Shown: positions 1-10,396 of the stretch, one piece after another | Layout: each line of letters begins with the position of its first letter | How positions within the stretch are numbered: position 1 is the stretch's first letter | Origin: Mycolicibacterium sphagni | GTDB lineage: Bacteria; Actinomycetota; Actinomycetes; Mycobacteriales; Mycobacteriaceae | Direction: 5' to 3' | Length of the DNA stretch: 64,000 nucleotides | NCBI RefSeq assembly: GCF_002250655.1 | Contig: NZ_NOZR01000011.1 | Location: forward strand, 1-64,000 | Made by a program: the position numbers and the translations under genes | The notes under the pieces: model-generated | The model's database searches: none | Told to the model about the DNA's origin: nothing | What the model saw: the letters and a program-made list of their open reading frames with translations, nothing else

Positions 1-26
1 TCCCGCCCGTGGGTCGAAACCGCTGA
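1..26 (+). CDS. dnaJ: C-terminal end of a DnaJ chaperone (partial)
   Basis: Reading frame 3 ends ...PPVGRNR followed by TGA at 24-26, which overlaps the hspR start codon in an ATGA junction. Mycobacterial DnaJ1 is encoded directly before hspR in the dnaK-grpE-dnaJ-hspR operon and ends in a similar GxxGNR tail. Only the last seven codons are in the window, so the call rests mainly on position. Confidence 0.5.
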
Positions 27-397
27 TGTCTGCTTCAGAAGAGGCCCGCACATTTTTGATCTCGGTGGCCGCCGAGCTGGCCGGTATGCATGCGCAGACC
101 CTGCGCACCTACGACCGGCTCGGTCTGGTCAGCCCGAGGCGCAGTTCCGGTGGCGGACGGCGGTATTCGGAACGTGACGTGGAGCTGTTGCGTGAGGTGC
201 AGCGGCTGTCCCAGGACGAAGGTGTCAACCTGGCTGGGATCAAGCGGATCATTGAACTGACCAATCAGGTCGAGGCGCTTCAGTCCCGCATCGAGGAGAT
301 GGTGGACGAGCTGGAGTCGTTGCGCGCCAACCAACGTCGTGATCTCGCGGTGGTACCGAAGAGCACGGCGCTGGTGGTCTGGAAGCCGCGCCGGTGA
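26..397 (+). CDS. hspR: HspR, MerR-family heat-shock repressor
   Basis: A 123-residue MerR-type regulator. The N-terminal winged helix-turn-helix runs over residues 10-75 (ISVAAELAGMHAQTLRTYDRLGL, then GGGRRYSERDVELLREVQRL), followed by a coiled-coil helix (about 78-105) and a short C-terminal tail ending in hydrophobic residues and VWKPRR. In mycobacteria and Streptomyces, HspR binds HAIR inverted repeats upstream of dnaK and clpB with DnaK as corepressor. The ATG overlaps the preceding dnaJ stop, so the two are translationally coupled. A matching HAIR site lies upstream of clpB in this window. Confidence 0.93.
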   Translation: MSASEEARTFLISVAAELAGMHAQTLRTYDRLGLVSPRRSSGGGRRYSERDVELLREVQRLSQDEGVNLAGIKRIIELTNQVEALQSRIEEMVDELESLRANQRRDLAVVPKSTALVVWKPRR

Positions 398-452
398 ACG
401 AGCTTGCGAGTTAACGGCGCACTTTCGCGCCCGTTCGTCGGTTCGGGCACAG

Positions 453-1355
453 TTACTTGAGACGGATAGTGAACCCCGAGACGGCGGGCCGGCCCGGCGC
501 TGCCGTGCAGTAGACACCCGTGCGCAGCGCGTTGGTCGGCGCGGCCATCGGCTCGATGGCGACGAGGTCGTCGTTGGCGGGGGCGAAGATCTGCGCCGCG
601 GGGAATCCGTGGTCGAAGACCATCTCGATGCGGCGGTCACCGCCCGTCAGTGTGAACACCCCACCGTCGGGCACCTGGTCAAAGCCATCATCAAAAGATC
701 TGTCGCCCAAGGTATCCGAGAAGGCCGGCCACTCTTCGACGTCGCCGGTCGGGATGCCGCGGTCGTCGACCGGCAGATGCCGAAGCGGGGGAGTCTGCAG
801 CGTCCACTCCGACCGGCTTACCCCGGGAATGGTCAGGTAGGGGTGAAAGCCGTAACACAGCGGTACCGGTGCGGCTGTCGTCGGTGTGACCGTCGTTTCC
901 ACCGTGAGCGCCCGGTCGGCCAGCGTGATGTCGAGGGTGAGCACGTGGGGGAACGGGAAGCTGGCCAACAGGCGCGGCTGGCTCCCGAAGTCCAGGTCGG
1001 CCGTCAGCCGGCTCTCGGACTGCTCGGTGACCAGCCATCCAGGGTAGGCGGCGAGCACACCGTGCATCGGCAGGCCGTTCCCGTCGGTGCGAACGCCGCC
1101 AACCCCGGGCGTCAGGGTCACCGCCCCGCCGTCGACGTCATACCCGTTGGCACTCAATCGATTAGCCCACGGATACAGGATGGGGATGCCCATCGTCTTG
1201 GCGTCGGACAGGTAGGCCTGCAGCCCGCGGCGCTGGCCCAGCAGTTCGACGCCGTCGTCGGACAGTGAGGTGCACAGCATGCCCGCCGACGGCAGGTACG
1301 TCGCAGTCAAGGGTGAGGACGGATCGCGCAGAACAACGGACGGCAGCTCGGCCAC
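453..1355 (-). CDS. Aldose 1-epimerase family protein
   Basis: A 300-residue galactose-mutarotase-fold protein. Diagnostic segments are the N-terminal PYANRL-like motif (LYPWANRLSANGY), MHGVLA with the first catalytic-type histidine, the CYGFHPYLTIP block carrying the second histidine, and the C-terminal AIEPMAAPTNA block with the catalytic-type glutamate. The family interconverts alpha and beta anomers of hexoses or hexose phosphates in the cytoplasm; the substrate cannot be told from sequence. The start is GTG at 1355. It lies 20 bp downstream of the small gene at 1376-1636 on the same strand, so it probably closes a minus-strand operon. Confidence 0.85.
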   Translation of the reverse strand: MAELPSVVLRDPSSPLTATYLPSAGMLCTSLSDDGVELLGQRRGLQAYLSDAKTMGIPILYPWANRLSANGYDVDGGAVTLTPGVGGVRTDGNGLPMHGVLAAYPGWLVTEQSESRLTADLDFGSQPRLLASFPFPHVLTLDITLADRALTVETTVTPTTAAPVPLCYGFHPYLTIPGVSRSEWTLQTPPLRHLPVDDRGIPTGDVEEWPAFSDTLGDRSFDDGFDQVPDGGVFTLTGGDRRIEMVFDHGFPAAQIFAPANDDLVAIEPMAAPTNALRTGVYCTAAPGRPAVSGFTIRLK

Positions 1356-1375
1356 GGTCGGAGTGTAGCGGTGCG

Positions 1376-1636
1376 CTACAGGTGCGGTGGGGACAGGACG
1401 CCGTCGCGACGGGCCCGCTGCAGGTTGGCCAGGACCCGGTCCAGCAGGGTGGCGTAGGCCGCGCCGCTGTTGAGGATGTCCTCACGGTCCTGATGGCGAA
1501 GGTAGGTGTCGAGCCGCCGTTCCAGCGACCAGTCCCCATAGGTGCTACCGGTATAGGGATAGGTGCTACCGGTATAGGGCGAGCACAGGAATTCCCAAGC
1601 GATGGTGTCGAGTTCGACCGGACCGGCGTGCGTCAC
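1376..1636 (-). CDS. Small conserved-type hypothetical protein
   Basis: An 86-residue acidic/aromatic protein with a GTG start that I do not recognise as a named family. The N-terminal part contains a duplicated heptad (YTGSTYP-YTGSTY) created by a 21-bp tandem DNA duplication. The C-terminal two thirds look helical (LERRLDTYLRHQDREDILNSGAAYATLLDRVLANLQRARRDG is amphipathic). It is placed between the flavohemoglobin-like gene and the aldose epimerase on the same strand with short gaps, so co-transcription is likely. No signal peptide or membrane segment is visible. Confidence 0.6.
   Translation of the reverse strand: MTHAGPVELDTIAWEFLCSPYTGSTYPYTGSTYGDWSLERRLDTYLRHQDREDILNSGAAYATLLDRVLANLQRARRDGVLSPPHL
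1540..1579. repeat. 21-bp tandem duplication inside a coding region
   Basis: The unit beginning aggtgctaccggtataggg occurs at 1540-1560 and again at 1561-1579, where it matches over 19 bp. Each unit contains the palindrome taccggta. The duplication is a multiple of three, so it adds seven residues to the 86-residue protein without breaking its frame. Confidence 0.9.
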
Positions 1637-1706
1637 CTCAACCCCTCACTGCAACCCCCTCGCAGATATCGTCCTCCCTGGCGTGACCGATGGGAAGGGG
1701 GAAATG

Positions 1707-2879
1707 TCAGAGGGGATCGTGCTGGATTCGCTCGGGCGGGGCGCCCTTGGCCACCAGCGCGGCATACGTGGCGCGCACCATGGCGGGCCCGCCACAGATC
1801 AGAATCTGGCGATCGCCCCAGGCGCCGTACTGGGTGACCACGTCGGGCAGTCGTCCGGTCTGGCGCACGTGCAGTCCGCGAGGTGGCTGAACATCGGGAT
1901 AGTCGGCCGCCCACGGCGGGTCGCCGGCGTACTCCGACACCGGCGACACGGACAGCCACGGGCTCGAGGAGGCGATCTCCCACAGGGTGCGCAGGTCGTA
2001 CAGCTCGCACGGGTATCGGGCGCCGAAGAACAAGTGGACGCGGGGGTTCTCGCCGAATCGGCACAGGTCCATGATCAGTGCGCGCAGCGGCGCCAGCCCG
2101 GTGCTGCCCGCCACCATCAGCACGTCCCCGCCGCCGCGGTCCACTTCCATCGCACCGTGCGGACTGGCCAGCCGCCACCGGTCGCCGGGCCGGGTCTCGG
2201 CTACCACCGAATTGCTGAGCATGCCTCCGGACACCGCGCGGACATGGAACTCGATGAAGCCGTCCGGATCCGAGGGCATGGCCGGGGACAGGAACCGCCA
2301 CCGACGAGGCCACTGCGGGATCTGGACGTTGACGTACTGCCCCGGGTGGTAGGGCATCGGCCGGTCCAGGCGGAGGCGGACGACGGCGATGTCGCGCGAG
2401 ACCCGGTGGTGTTCGACGACGGTGCCGTCCCACCAGGCCGGGCCCTCCTCGGCGTCGGCCGCGCCGGCCATGATGCCGGTGATCAGGTTGATCGACTGGA
2501 TGGCCGCGTCGTCGACCGCGTCGGTCCAGCTGTCGATCAGGTGGCTGCGCAACGTCGAGTACCACGCTTGCCGCATGTCGTCGTATTGCTGTTGGGTCAC
2601 ACCGTATTTGCGGTGATCGCGGCCGAGCTGGGCGAGGAATGCCACCGGGGCCTCGGCCCGCTGGGCCACGAATTCGCCGAACACCCAGTGCATGGCCTGG
2701 CCGAACGCCGTGCGCTGGGGGGCCAGCTCCGGCGGGAAGAGGTCACGCACCGACGTGTCCAGAGCGAACCAACGGGTATAGAACCGGCGGAGTAGTTCGT
2801 CGGAGTCGGCCTGCGGATCCCCGGAGTTTTCAAAGGCAGCCTGCAGCACCCGAAGCGCGTCACGATCCTCCAGGCCCAC
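1707..2879 (-). CDS. Flavohemoglobin-like protein (globin plus FAD/NAD reductase)
   Basis: A 390-residue protein, the same length as M. tuberculosis Rv0385. A globin domain covers about residues 1-140 (RRFYTRWFALDTSVRDLFP, LGRDHRKYGV with a proximal-type histidine). A ferredoxin-NADP reductase module follows (HPGQYVNVQIP, RWRFLSPAM in place of the usual RxYS FAD motif, GSTGLAPLRAL for the pyridine nucleotide, ICGGPAMV near the end). Classical flavohemoglobins detoxify NO with NAD(P)H; mycobacterial divergent members are linked to lactate/redox metabolism, so the reaction is uncertain. I chose the GTG at 2879 because upstream codons run into the neighbouring gene that ends at 2903. Confidence 0.85.
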   Translation of the reverse strand: MGLEDRDALRVLQAAFENSGDPQADSDELLRRFYTRWFALDTSVRDLFPPELAPQRTAFGQAMHWVFGEFVAQRAEAPVAFLAQLGRDHRKYGVTQQQYDDMRQAWYSTLRSHLIDSWTDAVDDAAIQSINLITGIMAGAADAEEGPAWWDGTVVEHHRVSRDIAVVRLRLDRPMPYHPGQYVNVQIPQWPRRWRFLSPAMPSDPDGFIEFHVRAVSGGMLSNSVVAETRPGDRWRLASPHGAMEVDRGGGDVLMVAGSTGLAPLRALIMDLCRFGENPRVHLFFGARYPCELYDLRTLWEIASSSPWLSVSPVSEYAGDPPWAADYPDVQPPRGLHVRQTGRLPDVVTQYGAWGDRQILICGGPAMVRATYAALVAKGAPPERIQHDPL

Positions 2880-2902
2880 GGCCGCGATTTTAGGCGGGTC
2901 GT

Positions 2903-3571
2903 CTACAGGCCGTGAATGCCCTTGTACAGCACCATCAGACCGATGAGGAAGAGGATCGCGGCCACCAGCGTCGCGTGCTGCGCCTCCATCCAGTCCTTCA
3001 GCTTGGTCAGCGGCTCGTCCAGTTTCTCGCCGGCTACCAGATAGGCCAGGACCGGTAGTGCCACCGATGACGCGGCGACGGCGGTGAACACCACGTCGGC
3101 CGTCCAGGCTCCGGTGGTGCCCAGACCTGCCGAACCGATTGCCAAACCTGCTGCGGCACACATGAACAGGACCTTGGGGTTGACGACCACCAGGACTATC
3201 GCGGTGACGAAGGCACGCGGGGGGCCGATGGTGGTCATCTTCGTCAGCCAGCCCGGGGTGTGCTCCGAGCGTTTGCGGGTGAACCACCGATACAGCCCGA
3301 ACACGACGAGCGCCGCGCCGATCACTATGCGGACGTAGGGCGCCCAGGTCGGCTGTTTGTTGAGTCCGCCGAGTGCGTTGGACACCAGAACAAAGCCCGC
3401 CGTGAGGCCGCCGATTCCCAGCACCCAGCCCAGCAGGAACGCCACGCTGGTGGATCGCGGCGCGGGCGTGTGCAGCATGAGGATGCCCGGAATGATCGTC
3501 AACGGGGAGAGCGTGATGACGAGCGCCAGGGGGATCAGCTCGGGAAGTTCCGAGCCCAGACTGCTCGTCAC
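2903..3571 (-). CDS. GAP/Sap (SfLAP) family membrane protein
   Basis: A 222-residue integral membrane protein with about six hydrophobic segments (LIPLALVITLSPLTIIPGILML, AFLLGWVLGIGGLTAGFVLV, IVIGAALVVFGLYRWF, AFVTAIVLVVVNPKVLFM, VVFTAVAASSVALPVLAYLV, LVAAILFLIGLMVLYKGI). This is the pattern of the family that includes the glycopeptidolipid- and sulfolipid-addressing proteins, which assist export of cell-envelope lipids; the lipid here is unknown. The start is the GTG at 3571, preceded by a good GGGAGG ribosome site. A longer open frame upstream would run into the divergent gene at 3633. It is probably the first gene of the minus-strand group down to 453. Confidence 0.75.
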   Translation of the reverse strand: MTSSLGSELPELIPLALVITLSPLTIIPGILMLHTPAPRSTSVAFLLGWVLGIGGLTAGFVLVSNALGGLNKQPTWAPYVRIVIGAALVVFGLYRWFTRKRSEHTPGWLTKMTTIGPPRAFVTAIVLVVVNPKVLFMCAAAGLAIGSAGLGTTGAWTADVVFTAVAASSVALPVLAYLVAGEKLDEPLTKLKDWMEAQHATLVAAILFLIGLMVLYKGIHGL

Positions 3572-3618
3572 AGGTGCCTCCCGGCGATAGTCGGACAACG
3601 TGCGGCCTCGGCTGACCG

Positions 3619-3624
3619 TACTAT
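3619..3624 (+). promoter_or_regulatory. -10 box (TACTAT) of a leaderless-type start
   Basis: TACTAT lies 8 bp before the GTG at 3633. No Shine-Dalgarno sequence is present, so transcription may begin at or next to the start codon. Confidence 0.45.
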
Positions 3625-3632
3625 CTCTGCCC

Positions 3633-4040
3633 GTGGGCAAGGATGCCGACGAAGAAATGGGTGACGACGGCCGCGACGGCCAACAGCACACCCTGGTCTA
3701 CGTCTCCGGGGTTGCAGCGATAGCGCTGTTGGCCATGCTGGTGTATGCCGTCATCGACACCTCGGACAGCTCACATCGACCCGAGGGCCCGGTGACGTAC
3801 GCCCCGGCCACTGAGACCACCACGACCACCACCCGCACGACCACGAGTACCACGGCGACGACATCGCGGGCGATCTCGACCACCGATCTGAACCCGACCT
3901 CGGTGCCCCCGCCGTCCCCGAGCGAGACGGCCGGCGAACTGACGGTCCCCTCGGAGACGGATTCCTCCACTCCCGCCACGACGGTCACCTTGACCAACCC
4001 GTACGCCACGACGTCGGCACCGAATGCCGGGCATACCTAG
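3633..4040 (+). CDS. Membrane-anchored Thr/Ser-rich protein
   Basis: A 135-residue protein with a short acidic N-terminus (GKDADEEMGDDGRDG), one transmembrane helix (YVSGVAAIALLAMLVYAVI) and a long Thr/Ser/Pro-rich tail including TTTTTTRTTTSTTATTS. The topology suggests a cell-surface or periplasmic stalk, and the Thr/Pro-rich tail could be mannosylated as in other mycobacterial secreted proteins (inference). No enzymatic domain is visible. It is divergent from the SfLAP-family gene. An upstream ATG at 3600 is possible, but the GTG at 3633 fits the -10 box better. Confidence 0.6.
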   Translation: MGKDADEEMGDDGRDGQQHTLVYVSGVAAIALLAMLVYAVIDTSDSSHRPEGPVTYAPATETTTTTTRTTTSTTATTSRAISTTDLNPTSVPPPSPSETAGELTVPSETDSSTPATTVTLTNPYATTSAPNAGHT

Positions 4041-4069
4041 GCCACGCGTAGCGCGACTGTGGTCACCAT

Positions 4070-4372
4070 CTAGATGCGCTTGAGCGTCCAGGCCGGCACC
4101 CAGTGCGTCACGGCTTTGCGCTTGGGGCCATAGGTGATCTCGTAGGTGACCAGCCCCCACCAGTCGCCCTGCTCGCACAGCCCCCAGCAGGACAGCGTGC
4201 CCTTGACGACCTTGTGCATCTGCAGGCCCTGCGGGTGGTAGCGGCCGGTCCGATGCGGCTCGCGCGGAAACAGGACGGTGAGGTCGACCAGTACCGGCAG
4301 CGGTGGGGATACCGGTCGCAGCGGCGGCTGCAGCGGCTGACCGTTGTAGCCGATTGACGTCAGCTCACCCAC
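4070..4372 (-). CDS. Small hypothetical protein
   Basis: A 100-residue protein with a GTG start that I do not assign to a family. It has a Pro-rich N-terminal third (QPLQPPLRPVSPPLPVLVDL) and an aromatic/Cys-containing C-terminal half (LSCWGLCEQGDWWGLVTYEITYGPKRKAVTHWVPAWTL) that looks like a compact beta-rich domain. It is transcribed away from clpB, and the clpB control region lies immediately upstream, so the two may share regulatory DNA. There is no signal peptide. Confidence 0.6.
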   Translation of the reverse strand: MGELTSIGYNGQPLQPPLRPVSPPLPVLVDLTVLFPREPHRTGRYHPQGLQMHKVVKGTLSCWGLCEQGDWWGLVTYEITYGPKRKAVTHWVPAWTLKRI

Positions 4373-4450
4373 TGATCGATCATACGTTCGAATTATTCAC
4401 CAAAACAGGTGCCGGAAGGCTCTATCAAAAATTGGGGGGGATCTTCTAAA

Positions 4451-4471
4451 CTTGAGCGGAACAGACTCAAC
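4451..4471. promoter_or_regulatory. HAIR element (HspR operator) upstream of clpB
   Basis: The half-sites CTTGAGC (4451-4457) and ACTCAAC (4465-4471) are separated by 7 bp, matching the HAIR consensus CTTGAGT-N7-ACTCAAG at 12 of 14 positions. The element ends about 50 bp before the clpB start codon. Its cognate regulator gene hspR is about 4 kb upstream. Confidence 0.85.
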
Positions 4472-4486
4472 ATTGACGGCGTTGTA
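4458..4486 (+). promoter_or_regulatory. Possible SigH/SigE-type promoter of clpB
   Basis: GGAACA at 4458-4463 is followed after 17 bp by GTTG at 4481-4484. This matches the -35 GGAAC and -10 GTT signature of mycobacterial ECF sigma factors SigH/SigE. The -35 box sits inside the HAIR spacer, so HspR binding would block it directly. Confidence 0.5.
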
Positions 4487-4523
4487 AACCTCGACAAGTT
4501 TTTCTAGACGAAACGGAGGTGTC

Positions 4524-7061
<2,538 letters not shown>

Positions 7062-7070
<9 letters not shown>

Positions 7071-7125
7071 GCGCTTGCGCGAAGACCGTCAGGCTGGGAT
7101 GAGCGCTTGCGCGAAGACCGTCAGG
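7062..7125. repeat. Perfect 32-bp tandem duplication across the clpB stop codon
   Basis: The unit starting ctgggatgagcgcttgcgcg is present at 7062-7093 and again, identical, at 7094-7125. The first copy carries the clpB TGA. Each unit contains gcgcttgcgc, able to form a small hairpin. The sequence atgagcgcttgcgcgaaga resembles a short motif I associate with mycobacterial gene ends. Confidence 0.92.
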
Positions 7126-7142
7126 CCGTTCTGATCCGGAAC

Positions 7143-7180
7143 GCAAGGGCCCCCGCACAATTCGTGCGGGGGCCTTTTGC
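7143..7180. terminator. Strong intrinsic terminator between clpB and the tetR gene
   Basis: An 11-bp perfect GC-rich stem (ggcccccgcac at 7148-7158 and gtgcgggggcc at 7164-7174) with a 5-nt loop is followed by TTTT. The mirrored flank gcaa...ttttgc makes it usable from both directions, which fits its position between convergent genes. Confidence 0.9.
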
Positions 7181-7182
7181 GT

Positions 7183-7737
7183 TCAGTCGTCGGGCAGGCC
7201 CATCGCGGCGAGCGCACCGGCGACCGTCGCCTCCCGCAACCGCCGACGGGGGCTGTCGGGGAACTGCAGGCAGACGTCCTGCAGTCCGCCGAATGCGATA
7301 ACGCCTCGGGTTGACTGTTCGAGCGTCGGGCGCGGCCCGAACACCAACCTGCACAACCGTTCCCGCCAAGCGAGGAGTTTGTCGATCAGCCCCAGATCGG
7401 CGAGGGTGGTCAGTTCGGTGACCACGAGCACCAGGTCGGCGCGGTGGCGGTAGTGGAAGTCGAAGTAGCCTTCGAGCAGTTCGCGCGCGGTCGCCGGATC
7501 GGTGGCGCGGCGATCTTCCTGTTCGGCCACGAAGCGCTCACCTTCGTCGATGAGCGGCTGCAGGATGCTGCGGACGAGGTCCTCGCGGGACTTGAAGTGG
7601 TAGTAGAGCGCGGGTTTGGTGATGCCGAGCTGGTCGGCGATGTCCTGCAGGCTGGTGCGCTGGACGCCCTTCTGGCTGAACAGTTCGCGGGCGACATCCT
7701 GAATCCGTTGACGAGTATCGGATGCGGGCCTGCTCAC
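7183..7737 (-). CDS. TetR-family transcriptional regulator
   Basis: A 184-residue one-component repressor. The N-terminal helix-turn-helix covers about residues 8-55 (RIQDVARELFSQKGVQRTSLQDIADQLGITKPALYYHFKSREDLV), followed by an all-helical ligand domain of the TetR_C type. It is transcribed divergently from a flavin monooxygenase, and two operator-like palindromes lie between them, so autoregulation plus control of the monooxygenase/hydrolase pair is likely. The GTG start is 6 bp after TAGGGT (7744-7749, minus strand), suggesting a leaderless message. The inducer is unknown. Confidence 0.88.
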   Translation of the reverse strand: MSRPASDTRQRIQDVARELFSQKGVQRTSLQDIADQLGITKPALYYHFKSREDLVRSILQPLIDEGERFVAEQEDRRATDPATARELLEGYFDFHYRHRADLVLVVTELTTLADLGLIDKLLAWRERLCRLVFGPRPTLEQSTRGVIAFGGLQDVCLQFPDSPRRRLREATVAGALAAMGLPDD

Positions 7738-7743
7738 GTAGCC

Positions 7744-7800
7744 ACCCTAGCTGACCGATCGGTAGGTAAGCTCCGAGCGGTATGCTTACCGATCGTTAAG
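7744..7800. promoter_or_regulatory. Double TetR operator and divergent promoters
   Basis: ACCGATCGGT at 7754-7763 is a perfect palindrome. CTTACCGATCGTTAAG at 7785-7800 is a near-palindrome with the same core. The first sits just upstream of the minus-strand -10 TAGGGT (7744-7749) of the regulator. The second overlaps a plus-strand -10-like TATGCT (7781-7786) for the monooxygenase. Repression of both directions by the adjacent TetR protein is inferred. Confidence 0.7.
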
Positions 7801-7817
7801 TAAGTGGGAGGCTCTCC

Positions 7818-9035
7818 GTGCGTGTTCTCGTCTCGGGCGCCAGCATCGCCGGACCCGTGCTGGCCTATTGGCTAACCCGGCGCGGGTTTGATGTCACGGT
7901 CGTCGAACGGGCTCCCGCACTGCGCAAAACGGGTGGTCATGCCGTCGATCTGTTCCGCCCGGCGATGAACATCTCCGAGCAGATGGGGGTGATCGACCGG
8001 GTCCAGAGTCGCGCCACCGGCACCACCCGGCTGATACTGCAGCGCACCGGTGGGCGGCGGCCGGTGGACGTCGATTACGTAAAACTGGCTTCGATCATGT
8101 CGGACCGGCACGTCGAGATCATGCGCGACGATCTCAGTCAGATCTACTACGACGCCGGCCGCGACCATATCGAGTACCTCTTCGACGACCAGATCACCGC
8201 GATATCTGACGACGGCACGGTGGAATTCGCGCGGACCAGTTCGCGCCAGTACGACGTGATCGTCGGCGCCGACGGCCTGCATTCGGGAGTCCGGCAACTG
8301 GTGTTCGGCCCCGACGCCGGGCACAGCCGCTTCCTCGGCGGCTACCTGGCCGTCCTGTCGGTGCCGAAAAGCTTTGCCCGCGATGGTGAATCGACGAACT
8401 TCGTGGATGCCCGCCGGTGGGCGATGACCTACACGGCCGATCATCTCGACGACGCCCGCGCGGTGTTCCTGTTCCGCCCCGAGGAACCGCTGGACTACCA
8501 CCATCGTGACGATGCCAGGCAACGGCAGCTGCTGCGAGCCGCGTTCACTGGGCTGAATCCGGTCGTCGACAGCTGGCTGGCCGAACTCGACGGCCCGGGC
8601 ACGTTCTATTTCGACTCGATCACCCAACTGGAGCTGACCAGCTGGTCACGCGGGCGGGTCACCCTTGTCGGCGACGCGGGCTACTGCCCAGGGCCCGCGG
8701 TCGGAGGCAGTACCAGCCTGGCAGTGCTGGGCGCCTACGTGCTGGCCGGTGAACTCCAACGGGCCGGCGGCGACCACATCGCGGCCTTCGCCGCCTACGA
8801 GCGGGTGATGGCGGACCCGGTGCGGCACAGCCGCGCGTTCGCCCGCACGGTGGCCAAAACCCTGGTACCTCGATCTGAGCTGGGAGTCTGGGCGCTGGTC
8901 GCCACCGGCCGCACACTCTCGGCGCTACCTGCCGGATTGACCAGGGCCATCGCCCGGCTCAACAACAAGGGCATTCGGTTGTACGACGCCATGCGATATC
9001 CCGACTACCCGGTCGGCGCCTCTGCTATTGATTGA
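7818..9035 (+). CDS. FAD-dependent aromatic-type monooxygenase
   Basis: A 405-residue group A flavoprotein hydroxylase (FAD_binding_3 type). It shows the N-terminal dinucleotide fold VSGASIAGPVLAYWL, the DG motif VGADGLHSGVR at mid-protein, and the GD motif GRVTLVGDAGYCPGPAVGGS binding the FAD ribityl chain. Such enzymes use NAD(P)H and O2 to hydroxylate aromatics or inactivate drugs (TetX-like members); the substrate is unknown. The GTG start at 7818 has GGGAGG 6 bp upstream. It overlaps the next gene by one base (TGATG) and is probably repressed by the adjacent TetR protein. Confidence 0.85.
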   Translation: MRVLVSGASIAGPVLAYWLTRRGFDVTVVERAPALRKTGGHAVDLFRPAMNISEQMGVIDRVQSRATGTTRLILQRTGGRRPVDVDYVKLASIMSDRHVEIMRDDLSQIYYDAGRDHIEYLFDDQITAISDDGTVEFARTSSRQYDVIVGADGLHSGVRQLVFGPDAGHSRFLGGYLAVLSVPKSFARDGESTNFVDARRWAMTYTADHLDDARAVFLFRPEEPLDYHHRDDARQRQLLRAAFTGLNPVVDSWLAELDGPGTFYFDSITQLELTSWSRGRVTLVGDAGYCPGPAVGGSTSLAVLGAYVLAGELQRAGGDHIAAFAAYERVMADPVRHSRAFARTVAKTLVPRSELGVWALVATGRTLSALPAGLTRAIARLNNKGIRLYDAMRYPDYPVGASAID

Positions 9036-10396
9036 TGGTGCCGACCACCGAACCCGTTATCACCGCTGTTGCGGGACAGCCGAACCTGCTACTCGGGGCC
9101 TACGACCTGGCGACCCTGGACTATCGCGCCGACGAGTACTTCGTCGCGGGCACCGCCACGTCGTACGCGCCGGAGGCGACCGCCGAGTACACCACCCGGA
9201 TCGTCGTCCTGCGACCGATTGACGAGGCGGCGTGGAACGGAACGGCCATCGTCGAATGGCTCAATGTCAGCGGCGGTATCGACGCTCCTGCTGTCTGGTT
9301 CATGGCTCACCGGGAGATCGCCCGGGCCGGTTACGCCTACGTGGTCGTCTCCGCCCAGCGCGTCGGGGTTGAAGGCGGCCCCAGCCTGGCCGGCGGCATG
9401 TCCCTGAAAGATCAGAATCCACAACGGTATTCAGAACTGAATCATCCCGGCGACAACTTCGCGTTCGACATCTTCACCCAGGTCGGCCGCGCCGTGCGCG
9501 ACGGGGTGATCGACGGACTCACCCCGGAATTCGTGCTGGCCGCGGGCGAATCGCAATCGGCGACCTTCCTGACCACCTACGTCAACGACGTCGACCCGGC
9601 CGCCGCGGTCTACGACGGGTTCCTGATCCACTCCCGGTTCGGGTCGGCCGCACCGCTGGACGGGACGTCACTGCTCGACGAAACAGGTGCGTTCCACACC
9701 GTGGCGGTGCCGTTCCGCGATGACCTGCGGGTGCCGGTGCTCACCGTGATCACCGAGACCGACGTGCTCGGCGCGCGCCTGCTCGGCTACGTCCATGCCC
9801 GCCGACCCGACACCGAACACTTACGCGTGTGGGAGATTCCCGGCTCGGCACACGCCGACAACTACACGATCAAAGTCGGTTTCATCGACAACGGAGCCGC
9901 GCCGCTCGATCAGATCGTGGCGGCCTATGCGCCCACCAATGACCTGATGGGCCAGCAGCTGCCGCACTTCATCAACTTCGCGCCCCAGCATCACTACGTG
10001 CTGCAAGCCGCTATCGCCGGGCTGCACGACTGGGTGCGCACCGGGCGGCCCGCACCCAGCGCGCCAGGCATCGACACGACCGACGCTGACCCGCCGGCGA
10101 TAGTCGTCGACGCCAACGGTCTGGCCACCGGCGGCGTCCGCACGCCGTGGGTGGACGTCCCGACGGCCCAGACATCGGGGGCCAGCGCCGACGAGAACGT
10201 GCTGCTGGCGATCTTCGGCTCAGGCGAGCCTTTCGACGCCGCGGCCCTGGCCACGCTGTATCCCGGCGGGCAGGCTGACTATCTGCAGCGGTTCACCACC
10301 GCGCTGGACCAGGCGATTGCCGCCGGCTTCGTGCTGGCCGCCGACCGCGCCGAAATCCTCGAACTCGCGGCGGCCACCTTCCCGACTGCCGATTAG
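9035..10396 (+). CDS. Alpha/beta-hydrolase-domain protein
   Basis: A 453-residue protein of the large alpha/beta-hydrolase-domain family with a GESQSA nucleophile elbow (serine near residue 171). The upstream block IVEWLNVSGGIDAPAVWF and the histidine-bearing GSAHADN near residue 275 complete a plausible triad. It has no signal peptide. I chose the ATG at 9035, which shares a base with the preceding stop; a TTG one codon earlier is also open. Coupling to the monooxygenase suggests it hydrolyses an ester or lactone made by oxidation, as in Baeyer-Villiger-type routes (inference). Confidence 0.72.
   Translation: MVPTTEPVITAVAGQPNLLLGAYDLATLDYRADEYFVAGTATSYAPEATAEYTTRIVVLRPIDEAAWNGTAIVEWLNVSGGIDAPAVWFMAHREIARAGYAYVVVSAQRVGVEGGPSLAGGMSLKDQNPQRYSELNHPGDNFAFDIFTQVGRAVRDGVIDGLTPEFVLAAGESQSATFLTTYVNDVDPAAAVYDGFLIHSRFGSAAPLDGTSLLDETGAFHTVAVPFRDDLRVPVLTVITETDVLGARLLGYVHARRPDTEHLRVWEIPGSAHADNYTIKVGFIDNGAAPLDQIVAAYAPTNDLMGQQLPHFINFAPQHHYVLQAAIAGLHDWVRTGRPAPSAPGIDTTDADPPAIVVDANGLATGGVRTPWVDVPTAQTSGASADENVLLAIFGSGEPFDAAALATLYPGGQADYLQRFTTALDQAIAAGFVLAADRAEILELAAATFPTAD

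Noticed and set aside
2880..3287. N-terminal extension of the flavohemoglobin-like frame to 3287
   Set aside because: It would overlap the SfLAP-family gene; starting at 2879 gives the known 390-residue length.
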